The translations under genes and the position numbers were made by a program. A model generated the notes under the pieces. That model was not told the DNA's origin. It ran no database searches and saw only the letters and a list, made by a program, of their open reading frames with translations. Positions 36,201-47,346 of a stretch of 64,000 nt of DNA are shown here, piece by piece; position 1 is the first letter of the stretch, and each line of letters opens with the position of its first letter. Origin of the DNA: Siphonodentalium dalli (Eukaryota; Mollusca; Scaphopoda; Gadilida; Siphonodentaliidae); assembly GCA_032622095.1 (NCBI GenBank), contig CP136066.1, positions 171,863,164-171,927,163 on the forward strand. Reading direction: 5' to 3'.

Positions 36201-36650
36201 GGTGATTGCAATAAACCGTTTGTAATCCATGGTTCCCTTTTAATATATTTTTTCCTTTGTATCTGAGAGGGAAGGCTTGCTCATATGCTGATATATATAT
36301 ATTGTCCTATAAATTTCTCGTAAGCTTGTTCTGCTGAATTGCAGCCGAAAACTGAGTCCGAACGATAGACTGCCTAGCATTTCTTAAAATGAATATATAT
36401 TTTTTCATTAATTATTCGGATGGGTTCTAGGGATTGTTGTGCTGAGTTAGTATAATTTTGATGTTATTCAGTTTCAATGTAATACGTTGCAAAATGTAAT
36501 AATATAATTCCGCAGTCATATTTCCACTTTAAATTCGTATGGATATGGTCAATCAATCTTGCTGAGTAGTCCGTGACCCGAGTAGGTTTTGTAATCACAG
36601 GGAGGTAACCCCAAGAAATAACTATCACCACCGGTTTGTCAACATCGAAC
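33203..36650 (-). pseudogene. Decayed non-LTR retrotransposon (APE endonuclease + reverse transcriptase)
   Basis: Reading the minus strand from right to left, the end of an APE-type endonuclease is visible at about 36640-36480 (LPVITKPTRVTDYSARLIDH, the usual PTRVT..S..LIDHI/F motif). The RT follows: a lysine-rich linker, a PIS.LPAFSKIMEKL-like block split by an insertion, NQFGFRANH, IDLSKAFDTISHDLLLQKL, GVLQG.ILGPLLFLIYVND and the catalytic FADD box at 33957-33968. Then come EFLGIIIDENLTFKYHI and a C-terminal part at 33203-33421 (NTRQ..., RTTFTSKLPKHAFPCIWNSL). These features suit the Jockey/CR1/L2 group. Multiple stops and frameshifts make it dead. A 1.1-kb TTAA element (34386-35509) splits it. 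Confidence 0.85.
34386..35509 (-). mobile_element. TTAA-flanked MITE (family 1), long copy inside the LINE
   Basis: The element is 1124 bp with TTAA at 34382-34385 and 35510-35513 and ends AGGCACGGGAGGCCT..AGGCCTCTCGTACCT. It is inverted relative to the ~494-bp copies at 41767 and 44694. It is longer because internal blocks (caagagcctgattgtgttac; gaacgctctttatgttt; cttacctcaccgttacatct) are duplicated. If the element and one TTAA are skipped, the retrotransposon reading frame runs on unbroken across the site (KRLNSFLKK context), so insertion came after the LINE and used TTAA precisely. Confidence 0.88.
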
Positions 36651-37744
36651 TTTCGTCCTAAGATTTATGGCATCAAATGATAAATCAAACTCTTTCTTAC
36701 CAACAGGGGAATTGACAATAATATTACAAGGGTCATCGATCGATGTTTGTAGCACTTCACGTTGTTTGTCTCTCAGAACAATAGCGCTGCTGCAGCAAAG
36801 TGTAATTTGACTAATTTCATCTAAAACCGACAATTTATTTTGAAGTTTCAAGTTTTCGCGCTGTTATTGTTGACGGTAAGTCGATTTACTGGTCATGTTT
36901 ATGGTTGCGCACAAAACAGTTCCATAGTAGCCGTCATTTCTCTGTTAATAGTGCATTATTCCAAATATTCTTTCTCAATTCTTGATTGGTGGAATCGGGG
37001 GACATGAACAAAATCCAATGTTTTGGGACATTTTACAATTCAGGCAATTCTGCTCAAAACGGGCGCAAATAAACCGACGAGGCAGAGGTGTTCCGGAGCG
37101 CGAAGCATAGCAAAGGGACGCAACTGTATGGAGCTTGCATAGCTACTTGCATCAATGTATGACTTTATGCATTCGGTCGGTCGCCAGTGAGTTAGTTTAT
37201 GCCTCTTCAGATTTTTTGGATAAATGAATGATTTCTCCAAAATAAAGCATTGGTATGTTGCTTGCAGTATACCTGGTTGTTTTTTCCTTGGGACCCAAAC
37301 ATCGTTGCATCTTTCTGAGACATGGTGCTCATAGAAAGGTAATTCACATATATGTCCATCTATTTCGATACCGGTACCTGGAAAAATTCAGAAGCGAATA
37401 TTAGTAGGTGTATTTTGGAGTGCAAACCACCATGTGGCTTAAAACAATATTGGGAAGCAAAATAAGTTTGAATCTAACATAATTTTAATCACTCAACTTC
37501 TTATACTAATTTCAGCATATACCATTGTCATATTTAACTTTTGGTTGACGTTGAAATTACAAATTTTATGGAATACAGCATTCGGAAAAATAAAATTCAT
37601 CAGCTGAGGTAGCTTTTGTTAATGAGACAGGAATGTCAATGTTAAATATTGATGATTGTCATAACAGACATGAATCTGTCCAAGGTTGACTGGTACAAGT
37701 TCATTGTCGCGATGCGAATTTGTGGATGCAGGCTGTACAGTTGC
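36651..37744. other. Repeat-bearing interval, no gene
   Basis: The minus-strand frame at 36639-36851 may be an upstream part of the non-LTR endonuclease, but I see no decisive motif. Segments at 37315-37440 repeat pieces of 30940-31000 and 31905-31950. The block 37445-37595 (ataattttaatcactcaact, atttcagcatataccattgt, aaattacaaattttatggaa) has a direct copy at 43480-43640. Confidence 0.55.
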
Positions 37745-37819
37745 ATCGCTTATCACATTGGCTGATATGTTTGGTTCAATGTTTGTCGCTGCCGATTCAA
37801 CACCCAGACCAGAGCAGAT

Positions 37820-38080
37820 TCAAGGATTTCGCAGCATTTTCGATTCTGAGTAGTGGATAATATCACTAATGTATTGGCTCAAACTTTGAGTGTTCTTATA
37901 TTTAATGACACTAATGCTGCTTTGTGTGTCCATACCAGCCTGATAATGATGTGTTATTGTAGATGCTCTGACATTTTGCCATGCATATAATTGTGCCAGC
38001 CCCGCTTTATTGGAAATTTTCTGAATAATAGTGGAAAGTTGTTTTTTCCCAAATGGTTCATTTCTAAACCAGTGCTCGTT
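37820..38080 (-). pseudogene. Crypton-type tyrosine recombinase remnant (DUF3504-like C-terminal part)
   Basis: The minus-strand frame contains WFRNEPFGKKQLSTIIQKIS, then NKAGLAQLYAWQNVRASTIT, HHYQAG and SVIKYKNTQSLSQYIS. The order matches the C-terminal catalytic half of Crypton/KIAA1958-type tyrosine recombinases: a (H)SVRAT arginine, then a GHK-type histidine, then SL.SY with the nucleophile. Here the arginine and the final tyrosine are present, but the GH of the GHK motif reads KY, so a catalytic histidine appears to be lost. Upstream of about 38080 the frame enters a tandem repeat and homology ends. The ORF continues by chance to 38221. Confidence 0.65.
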
Positions 38081-38121
38081 AACCCTTTGAACCCTGGCTT
38101 CACTCAGCGATCGACACCCGT

Positions 38122-39245
38122 GACCCTGGGCTCCCAGGCGTTTTATACGCTGTTTTAGATACAGTGTAGATGTTTGGTGCTGATAATGTTCTAAAGGCGG
38201 CATGTAATCGAAACGTATCATGTTCGTTCAAGGTAAGCCATTAGTAATTTTAAGATGGGGAGGAAGTGCCAAGTCATAACCCTTTGCTAATGGTTGGTAG
38301 TCAACTACTCAGATTATTGAAAGAAACACGCAAATGGAGGTGAAAAATTGTTATTTCACTTTAGTTAATGCACCATGTCGTGGAATAAAAGATACAAACA
38401 CTCCACTGGTAGGCCTAACGCATGTTACATATTTGACCAGAACTGTTACCCCCAATCCTGTAAAAACGTGTAGCAATGGTTACTAAGCAAACGCGTATCT
38501 GTGATTGACCATGTACTCCGATGCGTATTCTATCCTGTTTTAGACACATTTGAGAGGTTTGGGGTTAATGTACTAAAGGCAGTATGTATCCGAAACTTGA
38601 CATGGAAATAGTAAGTCACTTATCATTTTAAGATGTGTTGCCATTGTCAAATAATCACGCCTTAGTAACGGTTTCTAGGCAACTACCCAGAATAGAAAGA
38701 GCTGGACAAAGAGAGCCGAAACATTGTCATTTCCCCTCCGGTAGTGCATTATTTCGTGTCACCAAAGCGATAACTAATTTACTTACTGGAAAACGTGGCA
38801 CATATTATGCCAGTGTAACAAATCTAGCAACGGTTGCTAAACAAATACCCAGCTGATGTTGACCCTGGACTCCCAGACGTATGGAGTCCTGTTTGCGACA
38901 CTATTTAGATGTCTGATGTTTGTAATGAGTTCAATGTGGTATATATCCGAAAAGTCATATGGACGTTCGTGTTAAATCATTTCTCATAAGATAGGGATGG
39001 ATTGACAATCTACCACTCCTCAGCAACGGTTGCTATGCAAGAACCCAATATTGAAAGATATAGGCAAATAGTACTGAAACAAACACAAACATCGTTATTT
39101 CCCTACAGTTCAAGAATTATCTCGCGAACTAAAAACGTCATATAATGAAATGGTGGAGCTTGACACACATTTGGTCAGACCGGGTATACCACCTTTGGAA
39201 GAAGTGTAACAACGGTTACTAAGCACGTACCCAACTGTGATTGAA
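38122..39245. repeat. Degenerate ~350-390-bp tandem repeat, three units
   Basis: Unit starts are at about 38122 (gaccctgggctcccaggcg), 38507 (gaccatgtactccgatgcg) and 38861 (gaccctggactcccagacg). They are followed by cctgttt..gacac, gatgtttg, gt..atccgaaa, aacggttgctaagcaa and acccagaat-type landmarks. Units are diverged and of unequal length. The 73-codon ORF at 38635 is within it. Confidence 0.7.
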
Positions 39246-39973
39246 TTGCAGCCATCTTTGAATCCATAGATTGAAATATGAAACAAACAACCACACGGAC
39301 AAGCATGCAAAGTAATGTAATGTGGATCCTTAACCAAGAATTCGAAAATGGCGTAATTGATTTTATTAACTGATCAATATCAATTAGCAACAACATATAG
39401 ATAACTATTACCCAACGACATTAGGCCCTATACTAGCAATATGTAGTTCGATCTATTTCTTGGTATAATAATGCAGTAACCTGGTAATGTGCTTATAACA
39501 TATAGTATACATATAGTATTGTCCCGTGAATAGTTTCTTAGCTCAATGGTTGTTAAAATATACAGCTACATCATATTATGCATGTAGTTACGTTTATGAT
39601 ATTATTAACGGAGTTAAACTGTAACGCTGATTCACGGATATTAAAAAAGATCATTATGCATTGATGTGTACAGTAACTGGCTTTTCTTGTAGTTTTAATT
39701 TGCGGTAAAAATTGCCTGGTCCAATATTATAATAACTGTTCACCACACCTTATAAACCTGTCGAAGAACCCCCATACTATATACACATCAATATATAATA
39801 ACGTTATATGTTATCAATAACTGATAACACCATGTAAATGTCAAAAAGTAGACTACACACTTCATAACTGATAATGCATGCTTATAATTTCTAATCATTG
39901 TCAAGTACTATATATCATGTCCATGTATTCGTATCCATCCATTATCCAAGATTTTCAGTCCTCTTGACCGATT
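39246..39973. other. No gene seen
   Basis: AT-rich DNA without recognisable structure apart from short TA runs. Confidence 0.45.
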
Positions 39974-40888
39974 TTATTTATATTCCTGATTGCATTTTAA
40001 TAGAGAAATAGAAATGTGACACATAATTGATCGCCATGCCTCGTGCCAATCACGCCAGCATGATGCACATTCACGGATACATAAATACCTTCTACAGTGA
40101 CCACACCCGAATTTAGTTTTAGTTTTTTTGCAAGGTAAGTCCTTTGTCGGTGTATCTGGATTGTTTCTCGTACATTTCTTGTATTTTAGGCGCAAACCAC
40201 ACATATATTACTGCCAGTCGCCTCTGGTGACCTCTACGGAAAATGAAGGCCCACATTTAGCATTTGTTGATCGGTATAATCTGAACGGAACTCGCGACGT
40301 TTCAGTGCAATTCGACAATCGGAAACTAATTCTATGATGATTTCGTTTAGAAATATCTGGAAATTTCTGCATATTTTGACTGGAAGCTTATGTGGACTAA
40401 AACATCTAATCAAAATATAGCTGAATATTATTAATATTACCACTTGCCTGAATGAAGAACTTTACAAACAGCCGACGAGGCCACCGATAGTGATGACGGG
40501 TTTTGTTTAGATGAGCCACTTGATCGTTCTTGTCACATCCTCCCATGAATTTGTTGTAGTCAATGACTTGTTGTGGACATGATACCTCATCACTGGTTAG
40601 TTTGTCTATTTTTAGCGATTTTGATCGTTCACTAACTCGTACAAACTTTGACCGATATTCGGTATATGAGTCAGGATAACCTCTAGATGGGAGCTTTCGA
40701 ATTTGAATTATTTTCGACGAAAGACGGCTGCCATCATGGATTTTACTCTTTGTATGACTAAGTCCTTTAGTGCACCTCACTGTCACGTTTCTCATCCAAT
40801 CGTCACTAAACTTCATATGGATCTCCAGGGTGACCTCTAGATGGAGTCTCCCTGTTTCCCCAAAATTTGTTTTGAAAAACATGGGCAC
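39974..40888 (-). pseudogene. Decayed piggyBac transposase, C-terminal part
   Basis: The minus-strand frame 40406-40888 has, at residues about 104-123, CPQQVIDYNKFMGGCDKNDQ. This is the conserved piggyBac block around the last catalytic aspartate (P..V.DYN.fMGGVD.nDQ); it is followed by RHHYRWPRRLFVKFFIQA, equivalent to the usual rWw.rlF.fll.. segment. A separate frame at 39974-40204 (KFGCGHCRRYLCIRECASCW, RDWHEAW) looks like the C-terminal cysteine-rich zinc ribbon. The two parts are in different frames with stops between, the N-terminal half is missing, and the GG-V-D valine is Cys. It is an inactive relic that could once have served the TTAA-flanked MITEs of this window. Confidence 0.78.
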
Positions 40889-40939
40889 CAGCAGCCATCT
40901 TGGATTTCAAATATGAAATACAACCCATCGATTCAATTA

Positions 40940-41085
40940 TTTATAGTGATATAGGGGGTAGCAGGAAGACAGCCCGATAGGGCTAGGCTAACCCCCAACA
41001 ATATACAACATTACCTTTTATGTGTTACTTCCATTGTATTATTCATGTGTATATTGTAAATAAATTATCCTATCCTATCCTATAT
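40940..41085 (+). mobile_element. Non-LTR retroposon 3' tail with (TCCTA)n
   Basis: The sequence gggtagcaggaagacagccc..gatagggctaggctaaccccc followed by an AT-rich part and attatcctatcctatcctat has the form of a LINE/SINE 3' end closing with a pentanucleotide microsatellite. No coding portion is attached. Confidence 0.5.
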
Positions 41086-41639
41086 GAATCCATCAGCACA
41101 CCCTGCATCCCACATTTATTGGAGAACTGTTTTGAAACTTTACAGGCTTGTCCAGGATCAGCTGTAGATGGCAGTTATCAAATATGGACGATTTTCTTTA
41201 TAGAACCGGAAATGAATGGGGAAAGAATTGAAAACAAATTACCAACGCATGAAAGCTGTTGATTTGTCTATAAATCTCAAATACAGTGGCAGAGAACCAG
41301 GTAAGCACATATATAGGGAATTCCTAACTACTATTTTAACAACGTCTCGGCCAATTGTTGTAAATTATTGTGCAAAATGAAGCGAAAGGAAATGAATTTT
41401 TTGGTTTTCAATAGGCCTAGCTAATATTGAAATTAAAACATAGCTTTGTTTCTTGGAATCGCAGAAGTTCTTCCTTCACTACTACTTTCAGGTTCTTCTG
41501 ATTTTTCTTTGGTTCGAACCGACTCGAAAATGACGCAAAAACAATTCAACTGACGATTTCAAATTGTAACGTTTGTAGGGTATGTCTTTAAACTTAATGT
41601 TTCCCCACTAAACGTCAATGACTATCCTTTAATCTGGGG
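41086..41639. other. No gene seen
   Basis: An 80-codon ORF at 41020-41262 overlaps the retroposon tail and has no motif. The rest is AT-rich. Confidence 0.4.
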
Positions 41640-42860
41640 ATCTTATCTTGGTCTCTGACTCAGTCCGAACCAAGATGTATATTAAATGTAGCTCTTTCTT
41701 TAGTTCAGATCCGTATCATTGGTTTTCTTGTTACCTTTTAGATTTATCAAGATTCAGTATGTTTAAAGGTACGGTTGGCCTTGGCGGTGGGTATTCTGTG
41801 AAAATATTTCCACCCGTCAAAAACCGCCACAAACAGAAAGAACAACAAAATGTAGATAGACTTTGTCCGTATACAAATAAGAAATATCGCATAAACAGTA
41901 TGTTATTGTCATATATTTGACCATTGTTATGTAAACAAAAGCATAAAAAGTAACTTTTCTGGTGTTTGTTTATATTATGATGGTAAACATAAAGAGCGTT
42001 CTTTGTTGGTGAATTCCTGATATGGAACGAATAAAGAGCGTTTATGCCATTTGTGTGTGATTAGCCAGCAGCATTGTGCTGTCTTCTGTAACACAATCAG
42101 GCACTTGCTTAGGTAAAATATAGTAAATCTTTATGATAGCATGCTGTTTACGCGATGGTCATGGTATATATGAACGAAACTGTATGCGTTTTAATGTTTT
42201 TCTGTTTACGGTGATTGGAACAAATATGAATATTTTCGACAACTAAGGCCTCACGTGCCTTTAACTTTAGCCGTTGCTTTGCGATGCTGTAGGTCTATTT
42301 CTGTTTATCACTGTTAACCTCACGACCGTTGGAGACTGACTGATCACGAGATTGTGTTGCTTTTTCTTTTATACAAAAGCAACCCTTTCCCATGATGTAT
42401 CGCGAAACCAACCCCTTAAAACCTAAATCCGACCCGGTGCATAGATACCGTGGACGCTGCGCCTTAGCAACCGCGTGCACAAACACACCGGAAGTACGGC
42501 ATAACGAGCATAACAAAAACATTGGATGAAATGAACGAAAGTACGAGCGCGAATATTGTTGAATAGTGAACGAAATAATGTGATTTACGGAGTGACATGT
42601 AATAAATATGTGAGAATACGACTTAATATTGAAGTTTAGATAATTATGACAGATTGACGAGTATTATACATGAAGTTTGTGGCGGTGAATGAAATAAACA
42701 TTGATACGATATTTTGTACATGAACGAAGGTAGCGGCGTATTTACGGTGCAAAGAAGGAAATTTAATTATAGTTAATATTATTAATAACCTTTAGTAAAG
42801 GAAATAGGTTAGGAAGATATAAATTGCAAAACATTTAACTCAACACCGTAGTAATGCTAC
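41640..42860. repeat. Dispersed segmental duplication, copy 1 (with MITE insert)
   Basis: After subtracting the MITE at 41767-42260 this segment is collinear with 46640-47255. Shared landmarks include gttgctttttcttttatac, aaaagcaaccctttcccatga, cccggtgcatagataccgtg, gtgatttacggagtgacatg, taataaatatgtgagaatac, aacgaaggtagcggcgtatt and caccgtagtaatgctac. It runs directly up to the small pseudogene at 42862-43053. The repeated gggtatgtctttttaggta phrase (41580, 46400, 48868) belongs to the same family. Confidence 0.75.
41767..42260 (+). mobile_element. TTAA-flanked MITE (family 1), 494 bp
   Basis: TTAA lies at 41763-41766 and 42261-42264. The left end is AGGTACGGTTGGCCTTGGCG and the right end is TAAGGCCTCACGTGCCT. 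The body contains gtcaaaaaccgccacaaaca, aaacataaagagcgttcttt and acaatcaggcacttgcttag. The paralogous segment at about 46700 lacks it, giving a paralogous empty site. The ORF at 41648-41920 crosses the end and is not a gene. Confidence 0.85.
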
Positions 42861-42861
42861 A

Positions 42862-43053
42862 AAATGTTGAATTTCTGAGAAAATATTTTATCCGTTCAAG
42901 ATTGTCCAGACACTTCCTAATCCTTTTGCATCCTGCCAACTTCAGGAACGTCTTGTGAACCATTCTGGTCAGCACCATTCGTCAATTTCGTTCTGATTTA
43001 CGAATTACGCGGCTAATTGATGACAAAACGTCAACATCATTGTTCAACGACAT
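42862..43053 (-). pseudogene. Decayed paralogue of the small orphan gene at 50.76 kb
   Basis: From ATG at 43053 the minus strand reads MSLNNDVDVLSSISRVIRKS and then hits an in-frame TGA (42982-42984). In the same frame, further on, it reads NLERIKYFLRNSTF at 42904-42862. The plus-strand copy at 50763-50988 has MSLNNNDVDEILSAISRVIL and NLDRIKRFLRSSTF. In the second segment eight codons differ between the copies and five of the changes are synonymous. In the first segment the only indel is a whole codon. This is what a decayed protein-coding copy looks like. I do not recognise the protein family. Confidence 0.55.
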
Positions 43054-43265
43054 GATTGTTGTACACAGTTGAGCACTAGGCTAATTAATTCAGGTTAAAA
43101 TTAGCCCCATGTTCCTCTTGTGTTGCTAGGTGATACACCAGGTTATGCCAATAGTTATGGGTATGTTAAATAGTACTTTGAATTGTGCTTTAGCGCAATT
43201 CATTACGCTTAAGCATAAAGGACTTATGTATTTGTGGTATTTGCACTTATGTGTAAGCGCAATTC
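43054..43265. repeat. Inverted copy of 50585-50762 with CTTAAG palindromes
   Basis: This 5' flank of the decayed paralogue matches 50585-50762 in reverse orientation (caacacaagaggagcatggg against cccatgttcctcttgtgttg). The adjoining palindrome cluster (gcgcaattcattacgcttaa) is included, so the duplicated unit included the upstream region. Confidence 0.75.
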
Positions 43266-44693
43266 ATTATTAAATGTGATTAATGTGGCCTCCTATAATG
43301 ATTAACATAACATGATTCTGGAGGGCGTTATTGTGTATTAACGTCCCGACAAATTAATGATTAACACCCTGATAGCTTATTGGAGGCCAGAGACGATGTA
43401 TTGAAGGGTCGCTAATACACCACAATGGCCGCCGTCATGCTATTACTAATTGTCCCACTTGTCCTGTTGAAACATGTGGGGGATATCTTAAACAATATTG
43501 GGAAACAAAGCAAAATAAGTTTGAAACAAACATAATTTTAATCATTCAACTTCTACTAATTTCAGCATATGCCATTGTCATAATTCACTTTTGGTAGATG
43601 TTGAAATTACAAATTTTATGGAATACAACATTTGGAAAGAGAATGCCCCCCTCCGCTTGTGTTTTGGTTTTGAGTTATTTGATTTGAAGATCTTTCATCA
43701 TGCTGAAAACTTGTTATCAGATGAGTAAATTCCTTGTCCTTAATAATATTGAAAGGCCGGTTTAGCGGCACCTGGGATATGTCTGCAATGCTGCTCTGGT
43801 TCCTTTCAAACTGCTGGGTGTCAACGATGTGCCATCTTTGTTTGATTTCACATCGGCATAGAATTTTCTGCTGCTGACATGGTTAGAAAATCACAATGTT
43901 TCTATTCTCCAGCCAATTAATGAATTTCTTTAACCCCCCCCCCCCAGCTTGTAGATATATTAGTATTCGCTGATTGTTAGCTTTCTTTTAGCATGTTTAG
44001 TTCAAAATCGTCTAACTCGATGCCTTGCGACGTTTTGATTTGTTAATGTAATCGTCTGTTTGTTGCCAAACAAGAGGTCACATAACCGATCACCTGAATG
44101 CCATGAAATATATCACTTAAATATTTATATCATCCATAGTGACTCACATGATGAAATGCCGTTGGATGGCGTATGTACCCTTTTTCCTGCAACGCACAAT
44201 ACTGTCACAATTAGTTACGGGTTTGGCAATGATTCTCATGCACTGGACTATAAATTGAATAAGTTGTTTGTTCAGGTTCACACTAGTTCTATAATGTGGC
44301 CACGAAAACTAGCCGAGTCGCGATACATGAATCGTTACAAACACATTATGTATATAACACATTTATCTACCATTGGTGTGGCAGAATCCACCGCACAAAA
44401 TACATTTTATGAGTTTCTTAAATGCCAAATGTATTGGATTTGTGTCTGACCATTAGCTTTCTTGAGTAAATTCTCCCAACCTGCAAAGGTATCAGTGTAA
44501 CGTGATTAGCTCGCTTTGCTAAATTATCCCAACCTGCAAGTTCACGCGAATATGCCAACCGGAAATTGAATTCAATGGACAAAAAATCTCTTGCACCTGA
44601 ATATTTTATATAATTTATAATAAATACATATTAGTTACTTTGTGATATGTTATACCATAATACCCATGATGTTAGGCAATCAAATAATGTTAA
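43266..44693. other. No gene seen; repeat at 43480-43640
   Basis: 43480-43640 is the direct copy of 37445-37595. A poly-C run lies at 43935. The 129-codon ORF at 44060-44449 has no motif and no splice context. A short repeated phrase (aaattctcccaacctgcaa / aaattatcccaacctgcaag) occurs at 44468 and 44521. Confidence 0.5.
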
Positions 44694-45186
44694 AGGTACG
44701 GTTGGCCTTGGCGGTGGGTATCCTGTGCAAATATTTCCACCCGTCAAAACCGCCACAAACAGAAAGAACATCAAAATGTAGATAGACTTTGTCCGTATAC
44801 AAAAAAGAAATATCGCATAAACAGTATGTTATTGTCAAATGTTTGACCACTGTTATGTAAACAAAAGCATAAAAAGTTACTTTTCTGGTGTTTGTTTATA
44901 TTATGATGGTAAACATAAAGAGCGTTCTTTGTTTGTGAATTCCTTATATGGAACTAATAAAGAGCGTTTATGCCATTTGTGTGTGATTAGCCAGTAGCAT
45001 TGTGCTGTCTTCTGTAACACAATCAGGCTCTTGCTTAGGTAAAATATAGTAGGTCTTTATGATAACATGCTGTTTACGTGATGGTGATGGTATATATGAA
45101 CGAAACTGTATGCGTTTTAATGTTTTTCTGTTTACGGTGATTAGAACAAATATGAATATTTTCGACAACTAAGGCCTCACGTGCCT
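44694..45186 (+). mobile_element. TTAA-flanked MITE (family 1), 493 bp
   Basis: TTAA lies at 44690-44693 and 45187-45190. It is nearly identical to the copy at 41767-42260 (same ends and same internal landmarks), in the same orientation. The minus-strand ORFs at 44968 and 45187 are incidental. Confidence 0.85.
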
Positions 45187-45435
45187 TTAAAACCTAGGAA
45201 CTATTTGTTTATAGTACGCAAGAAAATACGTTGGAATGTCGTTTCGTTTTTCACGCGATTGATGTGACGTCCGTTCATTTATGATTTTGAACGAGTCAAT
45301 GACGCCACGAGCGCCTTGTATCGCAGCGATACAGATGTTTTTATCGCCAAATTTATCAGGGAATTTCATAGGAAATGGTAGATAAATCTTACTATTGTAA
45401 AAAAAGAATTCCATGCTGTTTGCTTATAATATAAT

Positions 45436-45560
45436 CACATGTCTATTCTCTCATTTTCCTCGATTGTGATTGGACAATTCCTAACAACGCCTTAGTTTCT
45501 TGTATTTCTCAATAAAGATGTAAGTGGCCGAGTCACCGGCGTAGAAATTCGAGAAGGGTT
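45436..45560. repeat. Dispersed repeat, inverted relative to 4319-4408
   Basis: The segment ctcattttcctcgattgtga, ttggacaattcctaacaacg, ccttagtttcttg and gagaagggtt is the reverse complement of the 4.3-kb copy, with an extra ~25 bp in the middle. Confidence 0.55.
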
Positions 45561-46023
45561 AAACATATATAATTTTTAAATATAAAAGATGCCAAACAAT
45601 AATTTATCTCCAATGTTTTTTACAAATAACATGGCTGTGGTGATAACTTACTTGTAACAATTAGATGGTTAACAGCTAACTCCGAATCGGCAGATAATTA
45701 TGTCATTGGAAACCGAGAAGTATCGCAACTCACTAAATATTGATCTGAAAATACATGATGTGGTCAGAATTCAGAGAGCTAATTCATTCCATCAATGGCA
45801 ATACAAAAAAATGCATGTAACCTACGTGACATCTTATTCTCGGTACATCATCTGAATACACTAATTGTATAATGATTATATATATTTTGTTATATCAGTC
45901 AGCTTTTTGGATCACTGCTGAATCATTTTGACCTACATACACATTCATGTCATTTTTTCCAGTGTTTTCATGTTGACTAATAACAGAAGGACACATGAAA
46001 TCAAACATCAAGATCCTACTTAC

Positions 46024-46226
46024 AACTTCCCGCTGCACCACCAGCCGATGTTCAATATTCAGAACACCATCGCGCGTGGAAGAGGACAACTCAAGTTCTA
46101 GATTTTCCAGATTTTCTTCAGGGGTATCTCGAACGTTGGACATTGCCTCAATTTTTCTATTCAATAGGTTAAGCTCTTGCTTAATTTCTTCCATAGATGT
46201 TAGCAATCTTCGTTCAACAGCCGTAA
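46024..46226 (-). pseudogene. Second DUF4806-like coiled-coil exon, acceptor lost
   Basis: The minus-strand frame AVERRLLTSMEEIKQELNLL..., an acidic stretch, then SSSTRDGVLNIEHRL ends at a consensus donor gtaagt (46023-46018). It aligns end to end with the exon at 23155-23366 (AVDRRVLTLLVELKSQVDTL, STRDALVQFESRL). The first copy has ttattgcag before the exon. Here the aligned position reads ttttacg and no AG occurs in the preceding ~25 bases, so the acceptor seems to have mutated. No core or terminal exon was found downstream. This is a relic or a differently spliced paralogue. Confidence 0.6.
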
Positions 46227-46639
46227 AACAGAAAATGTTTTATTAATTAAATCATTTCCAATATACATCTATAGGTTATCGGGCTGACGGTCATAAAATT
46301 GCTAAATTAAGGGCCGTAACTCAAGTAAAATAATCAGAAAACCTTGTTTTTGAACTCGGTCGAGAAAATGTAAAAGGTTGACATATGAAATACGAATGTG
46401 GGGTATGTCTTTTTAGGTAGCGTAGTTTCCCCACTGGCATTCGTTTATGACAAACAATTTGTATAAGATCTGATAAATTATATTCTTTGCCTTGGGTTGA
46501 TAGCCAAAGCCTTCATAAATGATATGTTTACACTAATACAGTTATCTATGGAATAATGGTGATTTAAATTCTGGAATAGCTATGCACTGGGTTGGATCCA
46601 CTGGATTATTCACTGCTTGAAGTTTAACCATGATGATGT

Positions 46640-47255
46640 AATAATTATAGTTCCGTATCATGGGTTTCTCTGGTTACATGTACCTTTTACTTTAGTCTAG
46701 ATTCAGCAATTTCCCCGTTGATGACCGTCTATCAATTCAAATGACTCACTCTCAAAACTGTTGGTAACTGACTGACCACGAGATCGGGTTGCTTCTGCTT
46801 TTATACCAAAGCAACCCTTTCCCATGATGCATCGCGAAAAGCAACCCCATAAAAGCCCAACGCGAAATCCAACCCGGTGCATAGCTACCGTGTATGCGGT
46901 GCCTTAGAAACCGCGTACAGGTACGAACGCGAATAGTGTTGAATAGTGACCGAAATAATGTGATTTACGGAGTGACATGTAATAAATATGTGAGAGTATG
47001 ACTTTAGATTGAAGTTTGGATAATTATGACCGATTGATGAGTATTATAAATGAAGTTTGTGACGTCAAATAAAGTGAACATTGATATGATATTGTGTACA
47101 TGAACGAAGGTAGCGGCGTATTTACGGTGCAAAGAAGGAAACTTAATTAAAGCTAGAATAGTTAATATTAATATATTTTAGTGAAGGAAATAGTTTAGGA
47201 ATATATATAAGTTTGTAAAACAATTAACTCCACACCGTAGCAACGCTACACCACC
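46640..47255. repeat. Dispersed segmental duplication, copy 2 (MITE-free)
   Basis: Collinear with 41640-42860 but without the 494-bp MITE. It ends at caccgtagcaacgctac, after which the two copies diverge. No protein frame is shared; it may be a regulatory or transposon-derived segment. Confidence 0.7.
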
Positions 47256-47346
47256 CCCCTCCTGGAGAAAGAAAAAGGTCCACCGTGACCCTCCTAAATG
47301 ACAATTTCCTCTCTTGTTTCATACTTTCTTATTGTCCAAGTCTCCA

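Noticed and set aside
44060..44449. 129-codon plus-strand ORF
   Set aside because: No motif, no upstream or downstream exon signals, and it lies in repeat-rich DNA.
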